This document shows, piece by piece, positions 42,821 through 56,118 of a DNA stretch of 64,000 nt (position 1 is the stretch's first letter; the number at the start of each line of letters is the position of its first letter). Under the pieces are notes generated by a model, which worked only from the letters and a program-made list of their open reading frames with translations, did not search any database and was not told the DNA's origin. This stretch comes from Taxillus chinensis (taxonomy: Eukaryota > Streptophyta > Magnoliopsida > Santalales > Loranthaceae), in the NCBI GenBank assembly GCA_023512835.1, contig CM042087.1, forward strand, positions 56,182,397 to 56,246,396, in the 5' to 3' direction. Both the position numbers and the translations under genes were made by a program.

Positions 42821-44426
42821 TGAAATTCCCAGACACGCACTGAGAGGGGGGGGGGTGAATCAGTGTATCAATTTAATTTTTACCTCTTTTCTTATTTACC
42901 CCTGATGATCTCTTTAGTCAACTCAATTTCTGTGTTTGTATGCCAAATAAAAAGAAACAACAAAGACAAAGCACACAACAATTACGTGGTTCACCCTACA
43001 ATGTGTAGAGCTACGTCCACGACGTAATTAGCAATTTGCTAACCACAAAATCTGCACTATGCGATTTAGGATAGCACACTACTACCCAAGGCTCACTGCC
43101 TTGATACAAGTTTAGGGTCTCTGCCCTTGGGTTCACTACCCAATTACAATCTTCTCACAATCAAAACAATGACTGAATCACACTGATTCCAGCCTTACAA
43201 TCATAACAAATTGATTTCTCAAATTCCACAGCCTAAACAACCAAAATGCAAGTTGATTTTGATCACCAACCTGTGAGAAATCTAAATAAGAAGCTCTTGT
43301 TGTTGTAGACTAACCCTTTAACTCTAGGGTTCTTCCTTCTGACCTCTTGAATGATCAGAACACGCTCCTTGTGACTGGATCTTGATCTTCAGTTGATTCA
43401 CAGTCACTATAGCTCTCTTTTTCTCAAATATAATCAATAAAATTACTCTGGAGCTATCTCTCCTAACACCCACATAAGATAGGACGAAAATTATGGTATA
43501 TATATCACCATATAACCCTAATCTCCTCCCATATAATCAGCAGCCGGCTCCTGACCATTGATCTCTTTCTTTGAGTTAATATCCACCCTTGGATCTAGGT
43601 TAAAGCCTCTCTCTTAACCTAATCCAGCAGCCAAATCTCCACCATTGATCTATTCTTGAATATAATATTAGCCATTGGATCAAACTTATTTAAATGAAAT
43701 AATCTTAACCATTGGATCAAGCTCACCTTAATCAACAGATCTCAGCCATACACCTGGCAAACTCTGATCGGCATGTGATGATGTCGGTATGTTGACCATA
43801 ACTTTCTCCACAAAGCTCAAATTCACTTGAAGTCAAAAGCAAAGATGTAGATCCTTAAGTCCTCTATCCATCCCTAAAATATGGTGAAATTCTGAGCTAA
43901 AAATAAACCTGCACACATCATCCTATTTGCACACGATATCATTTTAAATGGCTATTTTGACCTAGAAGAAGGTCTCAAACTTTTTCACGTGCAAAACAAA
44001 AGTTGCTCCAAATAATGTCATAAACATGTCCTCAAAATTTCATAGCAATCGGACAAGAATTGCCTTTGTACGTGACATGGGCTTTTCACGTGTAGAGCCT
44101 AATTGGCTCAAAATTAGGCCATAAACATGTCCTCAAAATTTCAGAGCAATCGGACAAGAATTGCCTTTGTACGTGACATGGACTTTTCACGTGCAGAGCC
44201 AAATGTGCTCCAATTTCTCTAGTGAGTCCCCCATAAACTGTAGATCAATAATGCCTTCTGCACACAATATTGATGTAGCTCGAAACATCATTAAAATACT
44301 ATTTTTGCATGTGATAATATCTGCTTCTCTGGACCTCCTCTTTCTTTCATATGGTGCAATCACAAGGTTGACAACAATGACAACACAATCAGCATGCCAA
44401 CTCTCAACAACTCACATTGGGAATAA
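42821..44426 (-). repeat. Copia2b 5' LTR, truncated
   Basis: The inner end TGAAATTCCC is at 42821, followed by a G-run near 42846. From 43511 onward it matches Copia2a 2730-3648 almost base for base. The minus strand has a TATATATACC stretch near 43500 that may be the promoter. The outer end is lost at 44426. Confidence 0.85.
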
Positions 44427-46483
44427 CACTTGGTGGCCGGAAATCACCACGCCGGCTGCCGCCTCTGTTCCCTCTGCTGGGCGGAAGCTGCACTGCCATC
44501 ACCACCATTTCAAATCCACATCTAAAGCCACAAAAGAAGTCTCCCTTTATCTTGCCTATTCTTCCCTTCCACCAACGATCCCAGAGTCGCTGTTTCTCAC
44601 CGGCCCAAATCGCACCTTCCCACGATCGACGCCGTACCAGCCAGCAACACCGATTACACCAACTGCCGTCTCCTCAGCCCTCCACGGCGCTGCCATATCG
44701 ACCTGATGCCAACCGTTCCCGCCATGACGCGCAAAGGCCCCCGAACCCGGTAACCTTCTTTGGAGCCTTTCAACCGGACAAGTTCTATTGGTGCCGCATC
44801 CCAATACCTGAAGAGTGCACTGTGAAGGCGCCGCTTCAATCGCTAGCAGCAGCCCAGAATCCAGAAGAAAGAGGAGTTCGTACCGCTGCTGTCGCTTGGT
44901 TTTGTTCACGATGTTTAACCATCGATTGCAGGACTACAAAGTGAAGACGATTTGGTTTGTGAAATTGAGGAAAGGTGTGGTGTGGGATACCTGATCTTTG
45001 CTTTGTTTCATCTGCTTTCTTGTTTGATTGCTCTTCCTTGTACTGTCTTTTGTGTTTCGGGTGTGTTTTCATGGTGTTTACTTTGCTGGACTTTTACACT
45101 AGTCAATATATTTCTTGATTGCTTACTTCCTTATATTAAATCCACTGTCAAAAGATAGAATAAGGTCCCAGAAAATCAAGCTGATTTTTGCACGACTCGG
45201 ATTTTTGTGTTTTGTTTGTTGAGGTTTGTTTGGTTTCTTGTCTTCGCGTTGTCTTTGTCTCTCCTTGCTATCGTGTTGTTTCTTTTTTTTTATATAGGTA
45301 ATGTTGTTGAACCTATTAGTCTTAACCTACTTCCTCTATTATCGTTGTAGAAAAAGAGGCAATTGAGAATAACTCCCTGTTTCCTTTATTAGTTTTAACT
45401 CCTTGTATTTTTCGTCTCACTTCTTCCCTGATCTTCTCCACGTATAGGATCTATTAACAGGTTGCACAACATTATTTCTCCAGTAACTCCCTAGACGTAT
45501 TTAATTTTAATGTTAAGCTTAATTTTCTGTGTTTCTGTATGTTCAGCTTGCCATGTTTTGTTGTTAACGTATGTAATGAAATTAATGATGGGTTTTGGTT
45601 TTGAGTTGCTCCAACAATTGTTTTGCAGGTAGCAGTTTTTTTTCTTTTCTTATATTTCATTCCTCGTCTACAGTTTCATTTTTTTTCTATTTATTTCCTT
45701 TCTTTTTTTGGGCTCTGTTGTGGGTTTTTCAATTATACAATCCTTTCCTTCTTTCAGTTATTTATTTTATTACTGTAACACCCAAAAGGGCCTCTATGTA
45801 ATATGTAATTAAAAGTCAAAATAGTGAAATGAGTAAAAAAGAGAAGAGAGAGAGGAAAAAAAAGAGAAGAAAGACAACAACCCATTTTTACACATTTCAT
45901 GGCATGTGATGGAACCATTTTTTTTAAACGAGACCTAGCCATAGATTCTAATTTTTTTCTTCCATCTTTTGATGTTTTTTTTTATTATTTTGTTTTTGAA
46001 TGTTGCTACTACTTCCTCTTGTTTGGTGTTATGATTCCCTTTTGGCCACTGCATGGCTGTGATTTTGATGGTTATCTCGCGTGTTTTTTACCCATGGCAT
46101 GCACCTATTTTTAACATGATTTAGGTCTTGGTTCTGGCGTGTATTTTAGTTGAGTTTTAGCCATTTCCTTTTATCTATGCTTCATGTTGGTTTCTTGGCT
46201 GTAGGCCGTTCACCTTTCCCTTGGTTGTTTCTGGTTCTAGGCTTTAAGTTGATAAGGTTGGGCCACATTAAATCGGCTTTTGACTATCTGATTGTTCTTG
46301 CTTTTGCTGCACTAACCATGCCCTACAGGTGTTTAATCAGCACATACTATTTTATTATTTTGTATTTCACTTACATTTGGAGCATGTACCTACCTCTTCT
46401 TTGTATTTTCCCCATATCGTTGTAATGTCCATTGGGACTTCATTTGTAAAAAATTATAAATTCTCATATAGTGAAAAAGAAAT

Positions 46484-46528
<45 letters not shown>

Positions 46529-47308
46529 AAGAAAAAAGTGGTAAGTATTTTATTTGGTGAATGTCACTTGTCACACACACACTTTCATTTATATTCTCTA
46601 TATTTGACATATAAAAAAAGAGTTTTTTTCAAAATAAAAAGTAATGTTTTCTCCAATAGCAAAATTTAAAATAAAATTATTTTTCTCAAATTGTATACTT
46701 TTCTAGAAAACAAAAGGTGCTTGGGCTCAAATTTTTAAATAAAAACTCAAAAGAAATTCTAAAAAAAACCAATAAAAATTACTTTGTTATTATTAAAAAA
46801 TTCCTTCTCAAACTTTTTGAATTCTTATACGTCTTTAGTTTTTTTTTTTTTTTTGAACAAATAGTTTAGGTTTTTCTCACAAACAAAAAAATAATTTAGG
46901 ACTTAATTATTCTTTTAAATTTAGTTTCTTTAACACCTTAACTTTTAGGATTTCTTTTGGACTTCTTTAGGATTATTGGGCTTAATTCAACTTTAAACAA
47001 TTAACTTAGGCTATAGGAAGATTTAACATTACTTTTTAACAGTTAAAATCAAAACAAAAGTTAAAACAAATGAGAAACCTCTTTCCTCTTAAAATAGGTA
47101 TCGAAAGGGCGTCGCGGGGGTGCTAATCCTTCCCCGCGCGTAACAAACTCCCGAACCTGGCTTTGGCAACGTAGATCATTTTTGGTGACCAACTGCACCC
47201 CAAAAACAGTTGGTGACGACTCTAATTTTTCATCACCATTCGGATGAGGGTTGGAGGGAACCGCACCCCAAAAGCGGGTTTCCCCTCGGACGAAATCCGG
47301 TGATGACA
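44427..47308 (+). repeat. Ogre2 5' LTR (left end truncated or diverged)
   Basis: It ends with AAAACAGTTGGTGACGACTC (about 47203) and ...GATGACA at 47308, as Ogre1 does. GC-rich sequence (44430-44900) passes into T-rich (45000-46440) and A/T-tract DNA (46540-47060). Open frames at 44161-44944 on both strands have biased Pro/Ser composition and no motif, and are not called. Confidence 0.75.
46488..46524. repeat. (GA)n microsatellite
   Basis: A pure GA run of about 18 units lies in the Ogre2 LTR, preceded by AAATAAAAA and followed by an A-rich tract. Confidence 0.95.
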
Positions 47309-47310
47309 GC

Positions 47311-48468
47311 TGGCGACTACGCTAGGGACAGTTAGAGAGTTAGGCCTAGGATTAGGATTAGGAGGTTTATTCTTTGTTTTAAATTGTTTTTATTCTTTCA
47401 TTATTTATTTATTCTTTATTTAATTGATTTATTTACTACGCTTAATCATCGTTGCATGATAGTTTTGATTTACGCGCTTTAATGCCATGATAGTCATGTT
47501 TTATCGCTTTCCCTAATTGTAACATTCATGCATAAACCCTATACCCGGGTTTTATCACAGTTTAGGTTAGGGAGGTTTATTAGGATGCCCTACGCGTTGA
47601 TCATTATCCGCAAAGGGATCCCGGACTCCTCACTCAAGTTAGAGGTCCTTTTAAGGCTCGTCCTTCTAAGGCCCCCCTCCGGTAAATCCCATGGTATACG
47701 GAGCCCTCTATTGAGGTAGCTTGGGGACCAACGAATAAGATAGATTCAGCAATAGAAGTCCATTAGGGACATTGACCCATATGTTGTTTACTCATTTTAG
47801 CCTTCCTTTTGAAAGATAGGTGCATTCATATTAGACCATATTATTTTATCTTGTTGTATACCGTCTTACAAATATTCTTATTGTTATTGTTATATATTGT
47901 CTTTCTTTTCTATATTATTATTCTTCTTACTAACTTTGTTTTGATTTATGCAATTGTTTATACGAATATTTTTTTATTAACCTTATTTTGATGTATATTA
48001 TTGTTTTATTACTAACCTTGTCTTCATTGTATAAATATTAATGTCTTTTTCTTTTGCTAATCTTATCTTGTATGTTATTATCTAACATTCATATAGTCTT
48101 AGGACATGAATACCAAACATAGGTGTACATTCAAGCATCCATCACTTAGTTAGGGATAATTGAGACTAGTCTTCATTAATCCATATGTGTTTATACATTT
48201 CATAACCAAAAAAAGAAGAAAGACAAAACAAAAAAGAGTGACAAAAAAAGGGAGATCGTGTGAATAATACAAGCCCTTAGGACTCATAACATGCTTCATG
48301 CATCACTCTAAGAAGAGTAGGTATTTAAATCTCTCATGCACATCCTTGCATTCATGCATCATGCATGTCTTTAGCATAAAAAAATGGAAAAATGAAACAG
48401 AATAAAATGGAGCTTGCCACATTTCACTTTTTCAGAAGTCAACATAGCCCACCGATATAATTTGCGAT
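47311..48468 (+). other. Ogre2 PBS and untranslated leader
   Basis: TGGCGACTACGCTAGGGA at 47311-47328 is the PBS, two bases after the LTR. The leader block 47520-47720 matches Ogre1 13450-13640. The rest (47800-48463) is AT-rich and shows no ORF1 homology before the Athila LTR begins. Confidence 0.75.
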
Positions 48469-50116
48469 TGAAAAGAGCGTTTGTCGCACACGCACTCCAA
48501 ATAAAATTTAAACTAAGCATAGCTAGTGGCTTAACCTAGATCGTTCTCTACCGGAGGACTTATAAAATTCAATTCAATCTATTTAATTACCTGTTTAATA
48601 AAAACTAATGAAAAAGGATAAATATCAAATTGGGGGGATTTTTGATTGAATGAAAACTAATGAAAACTAATTAAAGCAAAGAATTTTAACTAAGAAAATC
48701 AATAACTGAGAAAATCAATTAATTAAATATGTAACCGGTTTAACTTCACACCTAAATGCTTTTTATCACTATCCCAAAAGATTAATTAGATAAATTATGG
48801 CCCCATAATTCAAATGCATCAAAACACCATGAATACAATCAAATTATGAATTTATTCTAACCAGAATAATTATGAATCAATTCTCGAAAGACTGCCCGTT
48901 CCCTACGAAACAAATCTTCCCACTCAGATAGAATAATAACACACAATGAATTGCTAAATCAACACTCAACCGAGATATTAAATCAACAAATCAAAGAGTT
49001 TGGAGAATTAATTCATAGCACATAAAATATCAAATTAAATATTAAAATATGGATTCAAAACAAGCATCCAAAGTGTTGCGCTAAACCGATTACAAAATAC
49101 TTACCCCTCCATGGGTTGAAAAATCACAAATCTGTTCGGAAAAATTAAAACAGCAAAATTAAAACAGAATTAAGACAAACAGGCTGCAAACAATTAAAAA
49201 CTCGGTCTTGAACTCGATCTAAATCTTTAATATTCGCTGCGCTATCTTCTTTAATTTTTGTTCGGACAAACTGCTGCAAAGCTGGGCTGCACCGGTGGAT
49301 GATGCGTGCGATGGGAGATTATTGGTGCGCTGGAATTGGTGTTTCTTGGAGGACCAGTGCTTGGACGATGGGAAGGCTGCAGCGTTGTTGATGTGGACGA
49401 GGGATGAAGCGGGTCGCGCTGCCTGTGTGTGCGCAGATGTATGGGGAAGCTGGAGATGGGCGCTCGCGTGATGGATAGCTGGCGCAAGTTGAATGGAGGC
49501 CTGGGGAGATGGTGGGCATGATGCTGAAGGAGTTGAAACAGCGTGATGGATGATGGGTGGACGGTGTGGCGGCGCAAGCGCAGGTGAAGAGATGATGTCT
49601 GATGGAGGGTAACGCTGTTCAAATAAATAGGCTCGGGTTATGGGTCTCTCCACGTCAGTCATCACCTCTACTTTGCTATTTCTTTTCTTTCTTACGCCCA
49701 AGCACAAAGCCTATTTTCCATTCTTCTTCTTTACGTGACCTCCAAATTAATTTTCCTTCTTTTGATTTCTTCATGGCCCACATGCTTTCCAATTTTTCTC
49801 CAAATGCAACCTACAAAACATGCAAAAACAAATAATAATACTAATAATAATAATAAATGTATTTAATTAACTAAAATATATAAAAAAAAATTCTACTAAG
49901 ATTAAAATTAATATAATCAATTAAGCCCAGAGAATTAATATTAAAATTGGAATAACAAATTTAACATTAAAAACCCCCAAAATTAATATTAAATCTATAA
50001 AACAGTAAATAATTGAAATTGAGAAAAACTATTATAAAAATGCATTAATTCAATAAAATATTTAATTAAAGTCCATAAATTACATGCAAATTTAATGACA
50101 AATTACGCAGTGATCA
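48469..50116 (-). repeat. Athila 3' LTR
   Basis: It is 1648 bp, with plus strand TGAAAAGAGCG...GCAGTGATCA. It matches 60773-61775 closely at its right-hand counterpart. A GC-rich core at 49250-49620 gives antisense Pro/Ser/His-rich frames that are not genes. The polypurine tract (minus AAGTGTGGGAGAATT) abuts at 50117. Confidence 0.92.
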
Positions 50117-51540
50117 AATTCTCCCACACTTGAACTTTGGTCGTCCTCGAACAAAAATAAAGCTTAAGCACTAAACAAAGATTATCTAATCATGCAAATT
50201 CAAATATGCAAAGAGAACAACTTGAATATCACGAATCAAGTTCTAGTATGGACGTGAGTGTGTGAAACTAAAAATTCATCAACTTCTTTATTCGTTCAAT
50301 CCATCTCTCCTTCATGACACTTAATTAAGCCACACAAATATGCAATTATCAATCAGCTGACTACAATTGAGCATACTCAAAAGTTAACCATAGTTATTCC
50401 ATACTCCAAATATCATGCCATCATTCATACACATACTTGAAGTAAAACAAATGGGTAAAGATTACTGGAGCTAAACAAGATATATGCACTGGATTGGCGC
50501 CAATCACTTTTTAATTTTTATTTTTTCACTTTTTGTTTAAATAGGTAGCCAAACTTACTTAACAATAACCATCTATACCACCCATGTAGCGGAACTATCC
50601 GGCAACTCCCAGATTATGGCGGATCTTAGGGTACCAGGTTTAAAAGCCCTTCAGGATAAGTTCCAAGTGATATAGCATACTTCGCAAGTCGGCTAACCTT
50701 TTTCAATAACGCTCTTCTTTTAATTAATAACCTTACAAGGTTACATTTTATGCTCTCCCTTGATGGATTATTCACTCTTCTTTTTTTTAAATATCTCGCT
50801 TTTACATCCACAAGCTTAGCTCATATAAAACCCAAATGCAAGAAAAACTCAAGTATTGGCATGAATAAAATATAATGATATAAGCAGTATTTCACAACTC
50901 ATTGAATTAAAGTCCAAGCATAACTCAAAAATAGCTAGAATCATGATTCTCACATTTCTGCACATCCCAATTAAGACATAAAAGTTAAGATGAATTAATC
51001 AAATATTAAAGCATCAAAATTTCAGTTGTGCAAAATATATATCCATACTAGACAACTTAACTCTAACTATTCAAGATTCCCAATCATTATTTAAATATTG
51101 TACAATCAAATAAACTCAAATAAAACTAATCATAGTGCTCAAAGATTCACAAGAAATTCAAGTGTCAATCAAGTTCAAGACTAAAAACACGCAGTCTAAA
51201 AATAAAAATAAAGCACACAAAATCAAAAGAAAATCTTTTTGGTTTTTTTATTTTAAAAATAAATAAATAACTAAATAAACTAAATAAAAATACAATAACA
51301 AGCAAAAATAAACAAATAAAAAACACAAAAAAATGTTTAACTAAACTAAGCTAGGTGCTCCCTCCCCCACACTTAAATGTTGCATTGTCCTCAATGTGAT
51401 CCAAAAATAGAAGCTATGGACATGAAATGTAATTCTAAAAATGAACAATGAACAATAAATGAGAAGGAAAGAAACAACCTGATGGGCTCAAAGAATGACA
51501 GGTCGAAATGCAGGTTGGATAGAATCCAACGCAGGTAGAG
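50117..51540 (-). other. Athila 3' noncoding region
   Basis: This AT-rich region has a polypurine tract at 50117-50130 and a second purine tract (minus AAGTGTGGGGGAGGG, about 51361-51377) just after integrase. No env-like or other ORF is present. Confidence 0.7.
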
Positions 51541-54425
51541 GATAACCCCCATAGAAGTGCTTGAGCCGATGTCCGTTGACCGTGAAGTTATGTCCTGATT
51601 CTTCTTGAATGATCTCCACTGCACCATATGGAAAGACACGAACTACGGATAGGGGCCGGCCATCTCATCCTCAGCTTACCAGGCATAAGCTTCAATCTCG
51701 AAGTATAAAGAAGAACACGCTCGCCTTCTTCGAACTCCCTCTTGTGAATTATCTTGTCATGGGCAGCTTTGGACTTCTCCTTGTAGAGCCTTGCATTATC
51801 ATAAGAATCCAAACGAAGCTCCTCACGCTCCTGAAGTTGAAGTTTCCTGTGCTCCCCTACTTGGCCTAGGTCCAGATTGCAAGCTTTGACCGCCCAATAT
51901 GCTCTATGCTCCACCTCCACAGGAAGATGACAAGACTTCCCATAAACTAATCGAAATGGGGACATGCCAGTGGGAGTCTTGTATGCTGTTCGATAGGCCC
52001 AAAGTGCATCATCAAGGCGCTGGCTCCAATCCTTCCTATTGGGCTGAAAAGTCTTCTCCAAGATTTGCTTCAACTCCCGATTGGACACCTCTGCTTGGCC
52101 ATTGGTTTGGGGATGGTATGGTGTCGATGTCTTGTGTGTCACCCCATACTTCTGAAGTAGTGCTCGAAAGATGTTAGTTTTCACAAAATCCACAACAACT
52201 TTTGAATCGTCAGTCCTCGTGGCTTTCGCCTCCACCTACTTACTCACATAATCCACAGCAACCAAAATATACAAATAACCAAAAGAACTAGGAAAAGGAC
52301 CCATGAAATCAATACCCCAAACATCAAAAAGTTCACAAAATATCATAAGCTATTGAGGCATCTCATGTTTCCTAGATATATTACCAGTATGTTGGCAATG
52401 ATCGCATGCTTTACAAAACTCATAAGCATCATGAAACAAAGTAGGCCAATACATACCAGAGTCCAATACCTTCCTAGCTGTGCGCTGTGAGCCAAAGTGT
52501 CCTCCACAAGCAAGTGTATGGCAGAATTTTAAAATAGATGGGATCTCATGGCTGGGAACACATCGTCGAATAATCTGATCACTGCCAATCCGCCAAAGAT
52601 AGGGATCGTCCCAAAAATAGTGTCTCGCTTCACTCTTCAACTTCGCTACTTGGTGCTTCCTATAATGATCAGGAATTTTAGAAGCCACCACGTAGTTCAC
52701 CAAATCAGCATACCATGGGAGGGTAGAAAAGACTGCATATAGGTGCTCATCTGGAAAGGTGTCTCTCAACCCCAAGGAAGTGATGTCCTCTGATAGGTGG
52801 GGAAGTCGGCTCATGTGATCGGCAACTAGATTTTCAGGCCCCTTCTTGTCTTTGATCTCTATGTCGAACTCTTGAAGAAGCAACATCCATCGAATAACTC
52901 ATGGCTTGGCATCTGGCTTCTTCAATAGGTACCTCAGGGCCGCATGATCAGAAAAGACAATAACTTTCGATCCCAAGAGATAGGAACGAAATTTGTCTAA
53001 GGCAAAGATGACTGCAAGGAACTCCTTCTTGGTAGTGGTGTAGTGGCACTGAGCTACATCTAAGGTCCTCGAGGCATAGGCAATGACATGTGGAACTCTA
53101 TCCACTCTCTGTGAAAGAACAGCTCCCATAGCAAAATTGGAAGCATCACACATAAGCTCAAATGGATGGTCCCACTTTGGTGGTTGAATGATCGGCGGGG
53201 TGGTTAGCTGCTTCTTCAACTCATCAAAAGCTAACCTGCAAGAATCATCAAAAATAAAATATTTCTCTTTCTGCAACAATTGCGACAATGGGTGTGCAAT
53301 CTTGCTGAAGTCCCTGATGAAGCACCTATAAAAACCTGCATGTCCTAGGAAAGAACGAACATCTCGAACACAAGTAGGATAGGGTAAAGATGTAATAAGA
53401 TCAATTTTAGATTTATCTACCTCTATACCATGCTTGGAAATTACATGTCCTAGAACTATGCCTTTTTCAACCATAAAATGACATTTCTCAAAATTAAGCA
53501 CTAGGTTTTTATCAATGCAACGACGCAAAACATTACTAGAGAGACATTCATCAAATGAGGAGCCATAAACAGTAAAATCATCCATAAATACTTCCATGCA
53601 ATTCTCAAGAAAATCAGAAAATATACTCATCATGCATCTTTGGAAAGTACCAGGAGCATTACAAAGACCGAATGGCATCCTTTTATATGCAAAAGTACCA
53701 AATAGGCAAGTGAATGTAGTCTTCTCTTGGTCCTCTGGAGCAATGGGAACCTGAAAATAGCCAGAAAAACCATCCAAGAAGCAATAATGTGTCCTACCTG
53801 CCAGTCTCTCTAACATTTGGTCAATGAAGGGGAGTGGGAAGTGGTCTTTGCGAGTGACACCATTAAGTCTTCTATAATCAATGCATACTCGCCAGCTATT
53901 CTGGACTCGCATAGGAACCAATTCCTCCTTCTCATTTTTCACCACAGTGAACCCAGTCTTTTTGGGTACCACTTAGACAGGACTAACCCACTGAGAATCA
54001 GAGATAGGATAAATAATACCAGCTGCAAATAATTTTTCTACCTCTTTCTTAACAACTTCTAGCAAAGTGGGGTTTAGCCTCCTTTGGGGCTGCCTCACTG
54101 GTTTAGCACCATCTTCTAAGAAAATCCTATGCATGCAAGTGGATGGGCTAAGTCTAGGAATATCAGCTAATGTCCAACCTATTGCCTTAATATTGTCCCT
54201 CAAGAGAGCCAGTAGTTTGGTCTCTTGGTCTGGTAGGAGATTACTAGCAATGATAACAGGCAATCTATCTCCATTCATCAAATATGCATATTTCAAATTA
54301 TTAGGCAAAGGTTTCAACTCAAGTGTAGGTGGGTGTTGTATGGAAGGAATCATGCTAGGTGTAGACATTTGTGCACAAGAAGAAATAGAGTGAACATGTG
54401 CAACATCATCAAAAAAACAAAGCAT
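51541..54425 (-). pseudogene. Athila reverse transcriptase, RNase H and integrase
   Basis: One reading frame runs from 54425 to about 51640, broken only by in-frame stops at 53973-53975 (TAA), 52899-52901 (TGA), 52350-52352 (TAG) and 52236-52238 (TAG). RT motifs are CIDYRRLNGVTRKDHFPLPF, FLDGFSGYFQVPI, MPFGLCNAPGTFQRCM and the catalytic FMDD (53577-53588). RNase H has LMCDASNFAMGAVLSQR. Integrase has an HHCC finger (CHTLACGGHFG, CKACDHCQ) and [11 protein letters not shown]. The segment that should hold the second catalytic Asp, between VDFVKTNIF and RALLQKYG, is missing. A frameshift near 51660 affects the tail. It is inactive. Confidence 0.9.
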
Positions 54426-55225
54426 TCAATCCATTAACATTATCCACCTCATCATCAAAATCATTCACATTACTGAAATCAAGGTCAGAATCAATCTCAT
54501 ATGGTGGTTCAGTGTGTGAGAGGAATAAGACACTATGTTCACTAGAGGGATGCTTCATGGAGTCTAAAATATTAAATTTAATAATTTCATCACCAAACTC
54601 CATAGAAAGCGTACCTTGGTAAACATCCATAATGGTTTTGGCAGTTTTGAGGAATGGCCTGCCAAGAATGATAGGGGCATGAGAGTTCGCCAAGTCCTCC
54701 TCCATGTTGAGGACATAGAAATCAGAGGGAAAGATGGCATCTCTCACTCTAACGAGAACATCCTCAAGAACGCCTACTAGTCCAACTGTGGATCTATTAG
54801 CCAATTGGACTACCACCTGTGTTGGCTTAAGCTCCCCAATGTGAAGAGAGGAGTAGACAGAATATGGCATGACATTGATAGAGGTGCCCAAGTCACACAA
54901 AGCATCAGCAAAGTGAAGTGTCCCAATGGTACATGGAATAGTGAAAGTGCCAGGGTCTTCACACTTCAGAGGCATAGGAGGAGAATGTGTGATGAGTGCT
55001 GACATTATTCTCCTAAGGTTGACCCTTTCAACTCCCTTTAGGCTTTTTCTTCTGTTGATACATAGTTCCTTCAAGAATTTAGCAAATCGAGGAATTTGCT
55101 TGATGGCCTCCAAGAGTGGAATGTTGATCTCCACCCTTTTAAATATATCCAGAACCTCCAACTGAATTGCCTCATCTGTCTTCTTCTTGTTTTGAATAGC
55201 CTTATATGGGAATGGAAGAGGTCTA
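54409..55225 (-). pseudogene. Athila aspartic protease region
   Basis: The sequence runs from the solo LTR edge through EAIKQIPRFAKFLKELC to the protease block. Its active site is ALCDLGTSINVMPYSVY (about 54890-54840), with HAPIILGRPFLKTA further on. It overlaps the RT frame at an A-run (54411-54420 on the plus strand), where a one-base slip separates PRO from RT. The tail is acidic (SDLDFSNVNDFDDEVDNVNG). Confidence 0.85.
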
Positions 55226-56118
55226 TGTCACGCCCCCAAATTTCAGGGAACCCGGAACTAGGAACATGACTTCCCCTTGCCCGCACCCGAAAGGTCAAGG
55301 GGTTGGTGACTAGCACCAATAGTGACTACACCGCGGGTGCTGTCTCAAATATGCAACCCTATACAGTCATACATCAAGGGTAATCCTGTACTTTCTCATA
55401 CATCATCATGCATACAATAAGTCAAACAGTCATACAGACATCACATCACAAACAGTATGCAAATATAACTGTCCACGGACTCATGTCCGGGATACAAACA
55501 TAAGACAATACACAATACAGAATACGATCGTATCATACATCAGAGTAATGGGCACGTCCTCCTGGAAGAAAGTCCTCCACTAGTCTCGGGTCACACCTGA
55601 AAAAGGTAAACAACAAGTAGGGGTGAGCGACAAGCTCAGTAGGTGACCCCAACACTCCACATCATGCAGACATACAAGTCTATACTACATGCTCTGTGTA
55701 CTCGTGCACTGTGTAGTGTGCACAATCATCAGGACTCAGCCTGCAAACAAACATCAGGACCCAGCCTGCCTATACAGGACAACTTGTCCACGATCCTCTA
55801 TGGGATCCCAGCTCAGGGCACTTAGCCCTAGCTCCACGAGCTCAACGGCTCAACTCAGGCCTTAGCCTGTCCACAGCGCAATATGCCCGGCCACAGTCGC
55901 CACACAGGCCTGCCATCGGTGCATATGCCTGCCACGTCAACCACATAGCACCATCGGTGCATCACGGTGAGAACCCAAATAAGTCACAGAGTCCATGCCC
56001 CAATACCTCACACCAACATACTAACATTAGTATGACATGTCATTCTCAACATTTCCTTTGGAACTGTAGCCAGTCTTCACAAGTAAAACCTCAATCCTTG
56101 ATTTATGAAGGAAGTACC

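Larger units (their letters stand above)
42540..44426 (-). mobile_element. Copia2b: 5' end fragment of a Copia2-family element
   Basis: It contains, right to left, part of the 5' LTR, a PBS and the first part of gag. The gag leader (42540-42779) repeats 9029-9267 of Copia2a with about eight differences by eye. The flanks of Copia1b therefore overlap by about 240 bp instead of sharing a 5-bp duplication. The LTR is cut at 44426 by Ogre2-related DNA. Confidence 0.82.
44427..48463 (+). mobile_element. Ogre2: LTR and leader of another Ogre-like element
   Basis: The 3' part of the LTR (47095-47308), the PBS and the leader (to 48468) resemble Ogre1, but most of the LTR does not, so it is a different subfamily. 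The left boundary has no clear TG and no target duplication, so it is truncated. The right side is cut by the Athila insertion (gcgat at 48464-48468). Confidence 0.8.

Noticed and set aside
44161..44944. Overlapping ORFs on both strands around the Copia2b/Ogre2 junction
   Set aside because: The frame crosses from copia LTR into Ogre2 LTR, so it cannot be an evolved gene; composition is simply GC-rich.
49219..49707. Pro/Ser/His-rich ORFs in the Athila LTR (also 61513-61874)
   Set aside because: They lie in a noncoding LTR, are open in several frames, lack any motif and are not kept in both LTR copies.
50117..51360. Expected Athila env-like ORF
   Set aside because: I looked for it on the minus strand; the region is AT-rich with stops in all frames and shows no trace.
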